DNA of 43,117 nt from Bacteroidetes bacterium OLB11 (GTDB lineage Bacteria > Bacteroidota > Bacteroidia > Chitinophagales > Chitinophagaceae), in assembly GCA_001567165.1 (NCBI GenBank), contig LNFQ01000043.1, positions 1 to 43,117 on the forward strand, given 5' to 3'. Positions 1 through 7,790 of this stretch are shown one piece after another (the first letter of the stretch is position 1; each line of letters starts with the position of its first letter). Under the pieces are notes generated by a model. The model was given only the letters and a program-made list of their open reading frames with translations, had not been told where the DNA came from and did no database searches. The position numbers were made by a program, and so were the translations under genes.

Positions 1-410
1 CGGCAGAGTACCACGAACAGCAACCGTTGACAGAGGATACAGAGGCCATATCCAAATTGGAGATACACTCATACAAATACCCAAACCTTTTAATGATAAA
101 AAGCAAAGCAAATACAGACAACAAAAACTCAAAAAATCATTTAAGCGCAGGGCAGCCATAGAGCCGGTTATAGGCCATCTTAAGGCAGACAATCGCTTGA
201 GTCGTAATTTTTACAAAGGAATATTTGGAGACAATATAAATGTAATGCTAAGTGCAGCAGCATTTAACTTCAAAAGGATGATGAATATCTGGAAACGGAT
301 ATTTTTGGCTCTTTTTGAAATTGCCTTTAATACAATGAACAAACTTTTTGTGCCCAAACCTATTTTACTCAAATCGGCGATAAAGGGTTTTTAAGGGTTG
401 ACTATTTAAC
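1..410 (+). mobile_element. Right end of an IS5-type insertion sequence (partial)
   Basis: This is inferred from the transposase tail. The 16 bases after the transposase stop (TAAGGGTTGACTATTT region, 392-410) should hold the right terminal inverted repeat. The left end is outside the window, so neither the repeat nor the target duplication can be checked. Directly downstream a gene resumes in mid-protein, as expected at an insertion boundary. Confidence 0.5.
2..394 (+). CDS. IS5-type DDE transposase, C-terminal part (cut by window edge)
   Basis: The reading frame is open from base 2 to the stop at 392-394, so about 130 residues of the C-terminal half are visible and the start lies outside the window. 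It reads through DRGYRG near the left edge, then a basic stretch ending RRAAIEPVIGHLKAD, then RNFYKGIFGDNINVML and FKRMMN. The DRGY...E-P-V-I-G-H-L-K arrangement is the end of the DDE_Tnp_1 (IS5-like) catalytic domain, where the Glu is the third catalytic acid. The first ATG in the frame (197) lies inside the conserved domain and is not the true start. The gene belongs to an insertion sequence whose right end must lie just after the stop, next to a truncated gene. Family level is fairly sure; the exact IS group is not. Confidence 0.8.
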   Translation, partial: GRVPRTATVDRGYRGHIQIGDTLIQIPKPFNDKKQSKYRQQKLKKSFKRRAAIEPVIGHLKADNRLSRNFYKGIFGDNINVMLSAAAFNFKRMMNIWKRIFLALFEIAFNTMNKLFVPKPILLKSAIKGF

Positions 411-622
411 ATGAAAAACGAAATTGAAATTCCTTCATTTATCAGCGACGAATTAAAGAAAAATGAATCCGTGTTGAGTCAATTTGAAAAGTTGAGTATC
501 TCATGTAAAAATGAATATCTGAAATGGGTTTTAGAAGCGAAAAAAAAGAAACGCAAGAAAAAAGATTATCAAAAATGATAATCGAAATTCAAAATAAATC
601 AACAAAAAGAAAATTAAATTGA
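411..622 (+). pseudogene. YdeI/OmpD-associated family protein, C-terminal remnant with frameshift
   Basis: From ATG 411 the frame reads IPSFISDELKKNES, then FEKLSISCKNEYLKWVLEAK, and stops at 578. This matches the C-terminal motif of the YdeI/OmpD-associated (bacteriocin-protection-like) family, which usually reads F-x-x-L-S-x-S-x-x-x-E-Y-x-x-W-I-x-E-A-K-x-x-E-T-R. In this frame the tail turns into a run of lysines. Moving one frame at the A8 run (540-547) gives KKETQEKRLSKMIIEIQNK and a stop at 620-622, which is the expected family tail. So one base is missing from the run (or two are extra). Only the last third of a roughly 190-residue protein remains. The missing N-terminus ends exactly at the IS boundary, which suggests disruption by the IS. 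The corrected stop overlaps the rarA start codon. Confidence 0.6.
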
Positions 623-1887
623 TAGAGAATACTCCCTTGGCAGAACGCTTACGCCCCCACTCTTTAGAGGAATTGATAGGGCAAGAACATTTGACACATG
701 CAGGTGGAATATTACAAATTGCCTTATCAAACGGATTAATCCCTTCAATGATTTTATGGGGACCTCCGGGAGTTGGAAAAACAAGTATCGCTCAGATTAT
801 AGCTAGCCAAACAGCAAGACCTTTTTTCACACTCAATGCTATTAATAGTGGTGTGAAAGAAGTGAGAGAAGTAATTGAAAAAGCTAAACAAACTAAACAT
901 ACTATTTTGTTTATTGATGAAATTCATCGCTTTAATAAAAGTCAACAAGATGCCTTATTACATGCCGTAGAAAAAGGAATCATCACATTAATCGGAGCCA
1001 CAACCGAAAATCCCTCTTTTGAAGTCAACAGTGCATTATTAAGCCGCTGTCAAGTATATATTTTAAAAGCATTAAGGCTTGAAGATTTACAAAAACTAAT
1101 AAAATACGCCCTTACAAAAGATTCTATTTTATCTCAATTAAAAATAAACATTCAAGAAAGTGAAGCACTGATTAGCATTTCTGGTGGTGATGCTCGCAAA
1201 CTATTAAATCTGATAGAATTAGTTGTAAATACTCAATCTCATTTAACCAATATTACCATTACCAATAAACTCGTTCAGCAAGTTGCACAAATCAATATTG
1301 CCTTATATGATAAAAATGGGGAACAACATTATGACATCATTTCAGCATTCATAAAAAGCATGCGAGGTAGCGACCCAAACGCAGCGGTGTATTGGCTTGC
1401 AAGGATGTTAATCGGTGGAGAAGATGTCAAATTTATTGCACGCAGGATGGTTATTTTTGCAAGTGAAGACATCGGGAATGCCAATCCAAATGCTTTATTG
1501 CTTGCCAACACTACATTTGATGCCGTTCACAAAATAGGTTATCCTGAGTCAAGAATCATTCTATCACAATGTGCAATCTATTTGGCCACTTCTATCAAGA
1601 GTAATTCATCCTATCTGGCCATTGACAAAGCTATCGCAATGGTGAAGTCGCAAGGGAACTTATCAGTCCCATTACACATAAGAAACGCTCCTACTCAATT
1701 AATGAAAGAGCTCAATTATGGTAAAAATTATCAATACGATCATCAAAACGACATGAATTTTTCAGGGCAAGAATTTCTACCATCTCCTATTGAAAACACT
1801 GTATTCTATAATCCGGGACAAAATGCCAGAGAAGATGAGATTCGAAAGTTTTTAAAGGTTAGATGGAAAAATAAATACAAATATTAA
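619..1887 (+). CDS. rarA: Replication-associated recombination protein A (RarA/MgsA), AAA+ ATPase
   Basis: A 422-residue AAA+ ATPase of the clamp-loader-like RarA family, which acts at stalled replication forks as a tetramer with SSB. Walker A is GPPGVGKTS (48-56), Walker B ILFIDE (96-101), sensor 1 GATTENPSF (126-134), and an arginine-finger candidate lies in LLSR (140-143). The C-terminal half carries the family segment GSDPNAAVYWLARML, followed by the IARRMVIFASEDIGNA region. Length matches the family (about 420-450). The start is TTG at 619, chosen because the homology begins directly there (ENTPLAERLRP); no in-frame ATG precedes it. The start overlaps the stop of the preceding remnant by two bases. 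A convergent tRNA-Lys lies 460 bases downstream. No frame break is seen. Confidence 0.95.
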   Translation: MIENTPLAERLRPHSLEELIGQEHLTHAGGILQIALSNGLIPSMILWGPPGVGKTSIAQIIASQTARPFFTLNAINSGVKEVREVIEKAKQTKHTILFIDEIHRFNKSQQDALLHAVEKGIITLIGATTENPSFEVNSALLSRCQVYILKALRLEDLQKLIKYALTKDSILSQLKINIQESEALISISGGDARKLLNLIELVVNTQSHLTNITITNKLVQQVAQINIALYDKNGEQHYDIISAFIKSMRGSDPNAAVYWLARMLIGGEDVKFIARRMVIFASEDIGNANPNALLLANTTFDAVHKIGYPESRIILSQCAIYLATSIKSNSSYLAIDKAIAMVKSQGNLSVPLHIRNAPTQLMKELNYGKNYQYDHQNDMNFSGQEFLPSPIENTVFYNPGQNAREDEIRKFLKVRWKNKYKY

Positions 1888-2041
1888 TTTGGAAATCAAT
1901 ATTTACATTCCAATATTTTTTCCTTCTTGCTAAGATATTCTATCCTGCCGTATCGGGAATAAAACCAACATTGGCGAAAAATAGTTATTTTTTGAATATC
2001 GTTTTTGCTGGACACTTGACATTATTTGTTCATTACGGTTT

Positions 2042-2245
2042 CTACTTCTCAAATACTTCCGTTTTATAAAAATTCAGATAGCTATTGAGTTTTTGGGATT
2101 TGAATTCAATCAGAATATAATGGTGTTGAAGAAAACCGTATCTAAGTAATAATGCGTATTGTTTATGGTAATTAGTTGTTGCGAACCTACGAATATAAGA
2201 CCTTTGCGAAATTCTTGTATAAAACCTTCTACATGGTGGAAAAGT
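2042..2245 (-). pseudogene. Decayed DUF1016/YhcG-type PDDEXK nuclease relic
   Basis: The minus strand of the rarA-tRNA gap contains a recognisable but broken stretch. From about 2242 downward one frame reads HHVEGFIQEFRKGLIFVG, then YYLDTVFFNTII, and hits a stop. The neighbouring frame continues HHYILIEFKSQKLNSYLNFY and stops at 2042. This follows the core of the YhcG/DUF1016 nuclease domain (FV-x-E-L-G-x-G-F, then Y-x-I-D-L-V-F-Y, then V-L-I-E-L-K, then LNFYL), where D and E-x-K are the PDDEXK catalytic residues. Both halves of the catalytic motif survive in altered form (LDTVF, IEFK), but the frame is shifted between them and both flanks are lost. Family assignment is moderate because it rests on about 60 residues. 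Confidence 0.45.
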
Positions 2246-2289
2246 TTCGGGGTATTCTGAAAAACGCTTTTTTTGAACGTTTTTATTTT

Positions 2290-2339
2290 ATATAAAAAAA
2301 AACGTTCAAGCAGTGATTACCTCTGCATTTGAACGTTTT
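2290..2339 (-). terminator. Rho-independent terminator after tRNA-Lys
   Basis: Bases 2299-2309 (AAAACGTTCAA) pair perfectly with 2329-2339, and GCAG/CTGC adds four inner pairs around a nine-base loop. On the minus strand the stem is followed by a run of about eight T (complement of 2293-2301), so it works for the tRNA-Lys transcript that ends six bases upstream. Confidence 0.8.
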
Positions 2340-2344
2340 ATTTG

Positions 2345-2417
2345 TGATCCCGCTGGGACTCGAACCCAGGACCCCATCATTAAAAGTGATGTGCTCTACC
2401 AACTGAGCTACGAGATC
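2345..2417 (-). tRNA. tRNA-Lys (anticodon TTT)
   Basis: The 73-base minus-strand cloverleaf has acceptor GATCTCG paired with CGGGATC (one G-T), a D arm with GCTC/GAGC and an AGTTGGTA loop, anticodon loop CTTTTAA giving anticodon TTT, T stem CTGGG/CCCAG around TTCGAGT, and discriminator A. CCA is not encoded. A strong promoter lies at 2460-2490 and a terminator follows at once, so it is probably transcribed alone. Confidence 0.97.
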
Positions 2418-2459
2418 CCCTATTATTTCTTAAAAACAATTTCTTATTTTTAAGGAGTG

Positions 2460-2490
2460 CAAATGTAGTAAAAAAAATTTAACTACCAAA
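2460..2490 (-). promoter_or_regulatory. Promoter of tRNA-Lys (Bacteroidota primary sigma type)
   Basis: On the minus strand there is TTTG (2487-2490), exactly 19 bases, then TACATTTG (2460-2467). This is a full match to the Bacteroidota TTTG-N19-TAnnTTTG consensus. The tRNA begins 43 bases downstream, leaving room for a short leader. Confidence 0.8.
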
Positions 2491-2523
2491 CCAAATCTAT
2501 AAACTATTTTTGCAATTATAATA

Positions 2524-3344
2524 ATGAGTAAATTTTTCAATCAAAAAATGATTGCAATCACAGGTGCAACATCGGGCATAGGAAAGGCTTTGGCTTTGCA
2601 TTTACTAAGATTTGGTGCAAAAGTAGCTGTCTGCGGACGTGATGAAAACAAACTTCAAGAATTACAAAAAATTAGCAACTTTTCTAAACAACTTTTAATT
2701 TTTCAAGCAGATGTGAGTAATGAAACCGACTGTCAACAGTTTATCAATACCTGCATTCAGGAATTTGGTAGATTAGATATATTAATTAACAATGCCGGTA
2801 TCAGCATGAGAGCAATGTTTAATGAAGTTGACCTTTCTGTTTTAAAGAAAACAATGGATATTAATTTTTGGGGAACGGTGTATTGCACAAAATATGCCCT
2901 ACCTCATATTTTAAGTTCCAAAGGAAGCATCGTTGGAGTTTCATCAATAGCGGGATACAAAGGGCTACCCTGTCGCACAGGATATTCAGCCTCAAAGTTT
3001 GCAATGCAAGGATTTCTCGAATCATTGCGAGTTGAGCTATTGCATGATGGAGTTCATGTTCTTTGTGTCAGTCCCGGATTTGTGGCTTCAAACATTCGCA
3101 ACGTTGCTTTAAATGCAAGTGGAAATGCTCAAAAAGAAAACTCCTCTCAATGAAAAAAAATTTGATGAGTGCAGAAGAATGTGCTCAAAAAATTTTGCAT
3201 GCAATTGAATATAAAAAAAGAACACTCATTATGGGCACTCAAGGTAAATTGACCGTTTGGCTCAACAAATTTTTTCCGAGCTTCGTTGATAGACAAGCCT
3301 ATAAACTTTTTGCCAATGAGCCCGACTCTCCTCTAAAAAAATAG
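2524..3344 (+). CDS. SDR-family NAD(P)-dependent oxidoreductase (frame broken near the C-terminus)
   Basis: A classical short-chain dehydrogenase of about 272 residues when repaired. It shows the Rossmann motif TGATSGIG (14-21), LINNAG near 86-91, and the catalytic Ser/Tyr/Lys set in VSSIAGYKG and YSASK (about 138-158). The substrate is not predictable from sequence. The first frame ends at 3153. Continuing in a second frame gives MSAEECAQKILHAIE, then GKLTVWLNKFFPS, the expected tail of this subfamily. The most natural reading, KKTPLNEKNLMSAEE, needs two one-base deletions, in the A5 run at 3131-3135 and the A8 run at 3153-3160. One missing base before 3153 is an alternative. A TATTTTTG -7 box is at 2505-2512. 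The M16 gene starts two bases after the stop, so they form an operon. Confidence 0.85.
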
Positions 3345-3346
3345 AC

Positions 3347-4632
3347 ATGATATTACAAAGAAATATAGCCCCTCCCGTATTCTCTCCACAAGAATTTACT
3401 TATCATTTAAGTCAAATTGAAACAGAACATTTAGATAATCAAATACCTCTTTATTCTCTTTTAGACACGATTGAACCGGTTGTGAATTTTCAAATGGTTT
3501 TTGAAGCGGGCATCTGGTACGAACAAAAAATGCAATAGCTCAAACGGTTGCCGGGCTTTTCAAAAGTGGCACTACCAATCTCAACTCTTTTCAAATCAAC
3601 GATACGATTGAGCAATATGGAGCATCGGTGCAGGTCAATTGCAACACAGATTTGGCAACCATCAGTGTTAGCTGTCTTACCAAGCATTTTTCCAAACTTC
3701 TACCGATTGTTTTTAGCTTAATTACTGACACTCAATTTTATCAAAATGAATTAGATATCTTCATTCAAAATGCCAAACAAAGATTAAGCGTACAATTGCT
3801 CAAAACAGATTTTGTTGCTAATCGGAAAATTGATGAGTTTATGTTCGGATTTCAGCACCCTTATGGTAAATATTACCACGCTTCTGACTACGATCAAATA
3901 ACTTCGGAAGATTTAAAATCGTATTTAAAAAAACAATATCATTTTTCAAATTGTAAAATGTTTCTCGCTGGAATGTTTTCAGAAGATGATAAAAAACAAA
4001 TTCATCAAATATTTGGGTCTAGTAATTGGAATAGTAACCCTACTCCCTATCAACCCACCCACACATTGTCTCCAGCTCAACAAAAACAAATTAGAATAAA
4101 ACATGAAAACCCCTCGGTGCAAGGCTCTGTAAGACTTTCAAGTATGTTTGTTGAAAAAACACATCCCGACTTTGTTCCAATGGTGATTTTAAATACTTTG
4201 TTTGGTGGATTTTTCGGCTCTCGATTGATGAGTAATATTCGTGAAGAAAAAGGATATACCTATGGTATTCACAGTATGATATTAAGTCAAAGACATGCAA
4301 GTGCTTTATTGATTTCAACTGAAGCTGGTATTGATGTTTGCGAATTAGCAATAAAAGAAGTGTATAAAGAAATGGAAATTCTCCAAAATGAACTAGTATC
4401 TATTGAAGAATTAGACCTAGTGAAAAATTATTTATTAGGATCTATTTTAGCAGAGATTAATGGTACATTCCAAATCATGCAACGCTGGAAAGGGCTTATT
4501 TTAAACGGGTTTGACGAAAATCGATTTTATAGCAATATCGAAATTTATAAAAGTATAACTCCTGAAACAATTCAAAATTTAGCCAAAAAATATTTCCAGA
4601 AGGATGCATTCTATGAGCTAGTTGTGTCTTAG
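3347..4632 (+). CDS. M16-family (insulinase-like) peptidase subunit without zinc site, frame broken
   Basis: Repaired, this is a protein of about 428 residues with the two-lobed M16 layout. The first frame covers residues 1-63 and stops at 3538. The family sequence goes on in the next frame as AIAQTVAGLFKSGTTNLNSF. Adding one A to the A6 run at 3525-3530 joins them. In active M16 enzymes this position carries HXXEH; here no His pair is present, so it resembles the non-catalytic partner found beside an active M16 in many Bacteroidota. The C-terminal lobe shows FGGFFGSRLMSNIREEKGYTYG, the usual R/Y substrate-binding motif. No signal peptide is seen, so it is probably cytoplasmic, and it may help degrade peptides. 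The active partner is not in the window. It is cotranscribed with the SDR gene. Confidence 0.85.
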
Positions 4633-4677
4633 CGATTTTAACAGAATCATTTATTTAAAACCCATTATTTTTGAAGC

Positions 4678-5364
4678 GTGAAATATGTTCTATCCATTTT
4701 ATGTTTGTTTTTAGGAAACTTACTGAATGCTCAAACCCTATACAGGGGCTTTGTTTATGATTCCACTTTTAAAACCGCTTTAAACCCTGTTCGCATTGAA
4801 AACCTCACTACACACGATGGAACCTATACCAATGATATTGGCTATTTTCAAATAGAAGCAAAACCATCAGACCATATTATTTTTAGCATGGTTGGATATA
4901 AAAATCAAGTCATCATTGCAACAGAAAATAATTCGGCTCAATATATTACAATATATATGAAGCCCGCAACAGTGATGCTCAAAAATATTGTCATCAAAAA
5001 AGGTCCCACTCAATATCAATTAGACTCAGCTCGTAGGCTGATATTTACAAAGATGTTTTTGAATACGAACAACAAAAATCAATGGCCTCTCCTATTACTT
5101 CTGCTTATGAAAAATTTTCAAAAAAGCATAAAAATATTCGCAAGTTTAAAAATCAAATTGTCGATATGGAGAAGCAAAATTTTTATTGATAGTCGATATT
5201 CAAAAGAGTTAGTTATTTCTTTGACCAAGCTCAATGAAGAAGAAGCACAAACCTTCATGAATGCCAATCCTATGGAGTATGATTTTGCTCGAGCAGCCAC
5301 TGATTTAGAAATAAAAATGTGGATTAAATATAATTTTTCACAATACATAAAAGATAAAAAATAA
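4678..5364 (+). CDS. Secreted carboxypeptidase-regulatory-like domain protein
   Basis: A 228-residue exported protein. It has a signal peptide at 1-18 (MKYVLSILCLFLGNLLNA-QT), then a beta-sandwich of the CarboxypepD_reg-like type (about 22-100, with GTYTNDIGYFQIEA and SMVGYKNQ), then a helical C-terminal part ending MEYDFARAATDLEIKMWIKYN. The start is GTG 4678, set by the signal peptide. Residues about 121-168 look foreign in this frame (a run of leucines). The neighbouring frame gives DIYKDVFEYEQQKSMASPI, then KNIRKFKNQIVDMEKQNF, which fits the protein family better. A missing G at 5036-5037 and an extra T in 5180-5184 would account for both breaks. A TATTTTTG box (4666-4673) lies only four bases before the start, hinting at a leaderless mRNA. 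Function unknown. Confidence 0.75.
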   Translation: MKYVLSILCLFLGNLLNAQTLYRGFVYDSTFKTALNPVRIENLTTHDGTYTNDIGYFQIEAKPSDHIIFSMVGYKNQVIIATENNSAQYITIYMKPATVMLKNIVIKKGPTQYQLDSARRLIFTKMFLNTNNKNQWPLLLLLLMKNFQKSIKIFASLKIKLSIWRSKIFIDSRYSKELVISLTKLNEEEAQTFMNANPMEYDFARAATDLEIKMWIKYNFSQYIKDKK

Positions 5365-5412
5365 ATTTTTGAATGTTAGATTATTTTTTATTTTATAATT
5401 TTACCACTTTGT

Positions 5413-6541
5413 ATGAACCGAATTTACTTTGACAACGCAGCTACAACTCCTCTTGCAAAAGAGGTTTTTGAAGAAATGCTTCCTTACTTTACTGAACATT
5501 TTGGGAAACCCATCCTCTATATATAGCTATGGGCGGGAAACCAGAATGGCTATTGAAAAACAACGAAAATTAATCGCACAGATTATTCATGCGAAACCAT
5601 CAGAAATATTTTTTACTAGTGGCGGAACTGAAAGCACCAATACCGCTATTCACAGTGCTTGTAGAGATTTAAAATGCACTCATCTTATCACCTCTCCCAT
5701 CGAGCACCATGCAACACTACACAGCATCACACATTATAGCCAAATGTATGATTGTAAAATTTCTTATGTCAAACTGAAAGAAAATGGGCATATTGATTTA
5801 GCTCATTTAGAAAGATTATTAGCCGAATCGAAAGAGCAATGCCTTGTTAGCCTTATGCACGCCAACAATGAAATTGGCAATGTCACCGATATTATAAGTG
5901 TTGGAAAAATTTGCAAAACACATAACGCTTTTTTTCACACCGATGCTGTGCAAAGCATTGGGCATTTTCAATTAAACATAGAAGAAATAGGAGCCCATTT
6001 TTTAAGTGCTTCTGCTCATAAATTTCATGGTCCAAAAGGAATAGGTTTTTTATATATTAAAGGGGGAACTAATATCAAACCCTTACTAGTTGGGGGTTCA
6101 CAAGAAAGAAATATGCGAGCAGGCACTGAAAATGTAGCTGGTATTATTGGAATGGGAAAAGCAATAGATATGGCATATCAAGACTTAGAACAATCAAGGG
6201 CACATATACTATCATTAAAACATAAGTTGAAATCTTTGCTTGAAGAGACAATCCCAAATTGTTGTTTTCATGGTGATTTAGCAGATACAAATTTATATAC
6301 TGTTTTGAATGTTGGATTTCCACAAAGTGAGAAAACACAAATGTTGAGTATTCATTTAGATATTGCAGGGATTTGTGTTTCTAGTGGTAGTGCTTGCAGC
6401 AGCGGAGCTCAAGGTATAAGCCACGTGATCCAACATGCGTATCCTCATTCAAAAGCATTGCCTATTCGATTTTCATTTAGTCATTTTAACACCTTAGATG
6501 AGGTAGAATTTGTTGCAAAAAAAATTGTTGAATTAGTTTAA
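5413..6541 (+). CDS. Cysteine desulfurase (NifS/IscS-like), frame broken near the N-terminus
   Basis: A PLP enzyme that takes sulfur from cysteine for Fe-S clusters and thiolation; about 375 residues when repaired. The true start is ATG 5413, reading MNRIYFDNAATTPLAKEVF. That frame stops after about 37 residues. The frame in use from 5429 onward continues GNPSSIYSYGRETR. Dropping one base from the GGGAAAC at 5503-5508 joins them. The PLP-binding lysine is in SASAHKFHGPKG (K about 203) and the catalytic cysteine in SSGSACSSG (about C328), with no long insertion in the active-site loop, which is IscS/NifS-like rather than SufS-like. It stands alone, with no scaffold gene nearby. tRNA-Gln follows under its own promoter. 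Confidence 0.92.
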
Positions 6542-6547
6542 TTCATT

Positions 6548-6578
6548 TTTGTAAATTATCAAAACATAATTATATTTG
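6548..6578 (+). promoter_or_regulatory. Promoter of tRNA-Gln
   Basis: TTTG (6548-6551), exactly 19 bases, then TATATTTG (6571-6578). This is a perfect Bacteroidota TTTG-N19-TAnnTTTG match ending nine bases before the mature tRNA. Confidence 0.85.
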
Positions 6579-6587
6579 CACCTCAAT

Positions 6588-6658
6588 TGCCCCATGGTGT
6601 AATGGTAGCACATCAGTTTTTGGTACTGCTTGTCTTGGTTCGAATCCAGGTGGGGTAA
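6588..6658 (+). tRNA. tRNA-Gln (anticodon TTG)
   Basis: A 71-base cloverleaf: acceptor TGCCCCA paired with TGGGGTA, D arm GTGT/GCAC, anticodon arm TCAGT/ACTGC with loop TTTTGGT and anticodon TTG, T arm CTTGG/CCAGG around TTCGAAT, discriminator A. The pair 27-43 is a mismatch (T-C). The next bases happen to be CA, so CCA is not fully encoded. Confidence 0.95.
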
Positions 6659-6660
6659 CA

Positions 6661-6698
6661 AAAAAGGACAAGTCGTATTTGACAACTTGTCCTTTTTT
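6661..6698 (+). terminator. Rho-independent terminator of tRNA-Gln
   Basis: AAAAAGGACAAGT (6661-6673) is perfectly complementary to ACTTGTCCTTTTT (6685-6697), a 13-bp stem with an 11-base loop and a T tract. It begins two bases after the tRNA. Confidence 0.9.
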
Positions 6699-7329
6699 CT
6701 TTGAAAGCCTTACCAATACTGTAATCATACGTATAGCCTCGCTCTCTGTCAGTAGTGCTAATACCATTTCTAAGTTCTAAATATTCTCAGTACAATTGCT
6801 ATTAATCTCTTTATAATCTTAGCATTTATTGATTCCATTAAATGCAATTCCTTTGCTTTAAAGAGTCTTTTACATTGTACCTCGATATAAATCAACACTT
6901 GTCGGCATTTTTGTCCTGGATATAGAATTTCAGCACATCGCCAAGTATTTTTCATATCAATTATTGAAGACAATACAGTAGATAAAATGAAAATAAATCA
7001 AAAGTTCTATAAAGTAAATTTAATTATTCTGAAAATCTGTCTGACAGGACTTTTCACCGATTGATTCATTGAAATTTACCTCGTTATTTTTTTACAATGA
7101 AAAGGAACAAAACGACAAACTCCATTCAATATATCAAACTGGGGTTGACGAATATTTGTTATTGACATTTATATTGGATTATATTGATAATATTTTCACA
7201 ATAATCAATCTTCAGAAATTAACATTGGTTGAAAATATTCTCTTGTTAGGTTTGATTTACGACAACGTAAAAGTGAAATTATTAAGGTAATTGAAAATAC
7301 AAAATAAACCAAAATGGATCATTCAATAT
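6699..7329. other. Gap of about 630 bases with only short or decayed open frames
   Basis: No gene here can be recognised. On the minus strand, 6973 down to 6770 is open (67 residues, containing WRCAEILYPGQKCRQVLIYI), and after one shift the adjoining frame reads ELRNGISTTDRERGYTYDYS down to about 6705. This has the composition of real protein and may be the end of a decayed gene. On the plus strand, 7069-7290 is open from a TTG (73 residues, Ile/Leu rich) with no recognisable motif. Together with the adjacent PriA stub this suggests a rearranged region. Confidence 0.4.
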
Positions 7330-7788
7330 TTATTTAGATTCATTTGTGAAACGCTCTTTTTGTTCTTTTCTAATTTGCAATGCCTGCATCACCATAAATT
7401 CATCATCACTCAATTCATATTCATCAAAATTCAGCTCATCATTCATTACAACGTATGTTTCACTTTCCATTTTTAAAAACGAAGGTAGTGCTGCATTCAT
7501 CACATCACCCAAGTTGCACATATAATAAGTCGCTATCCATTGCCAAAAGGCGATATGAGATTCATTCACAATAGGATTTTCATCAATGATTGAACGAATT
7601 GGTTTTACATCATACACTTCTGGTTTTTGATTGTGTAATTTCATTACTAGCCCACTATATATTTTTCGTTTTCCGAATTGCACTTCTACTCTCATTCCAA
7701 TTTTTATTTTTTCTTGAAATTCAATAGGGACGCCGAATGTATAGGTATTCGCAATAGCAAGAGGCAATATAATGTCCGCATATTTCAT
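7330..7788 (-). pseudogene. priA: Truncated PriA (primosomal protein N'), N-terminal domain only
   Basis: From ATG 7788 the protein begins MKYADIILPLAIANTYTFGV and continues with GMRVEVQFGKRKIYSGLV. This is the N-terminal 3' DNA-end-binding domain of PriA, followed by part of the winged-helix linker (ELSDDEFMVMQALQ). The frame ends after 152 residues, whereas family members run to roughly 730-830 with helicase domains. I searched by eye all three minus frames down to about 7000 and found no DEAH helicase, Zn-binding cysteines or other PriA parts, so the rest is missing rather than frameshifted. The gene begins three bases after the plsC stop, so it was probably in that operon. Either this is a partial duplicate left by rearrangement, or the organism's PriA is lost here. 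Confidence 0.8.
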
Positions 7789-7790
7789 AA

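Noticed and set aside
197..394. Independent 65-residue gene
   Set aside because: It is the in-frame end of the transposase, which is open back to base 2.
2272..2339. Direct repeat of AACGTTTT beside the tRNA-Lys terminator as an attachment site
   Set aside because: The repeats are short and one arm is part of the terminator stem; there is no integrase or duplicated tRNA end.
6570..6767. Minus-strand ORF across tRNA-Gln
   Set aside because: It is antisense to the tRNA and its terminator; the protein-like TPPGFEPRQ segment is a common tRNA-shadow translation.
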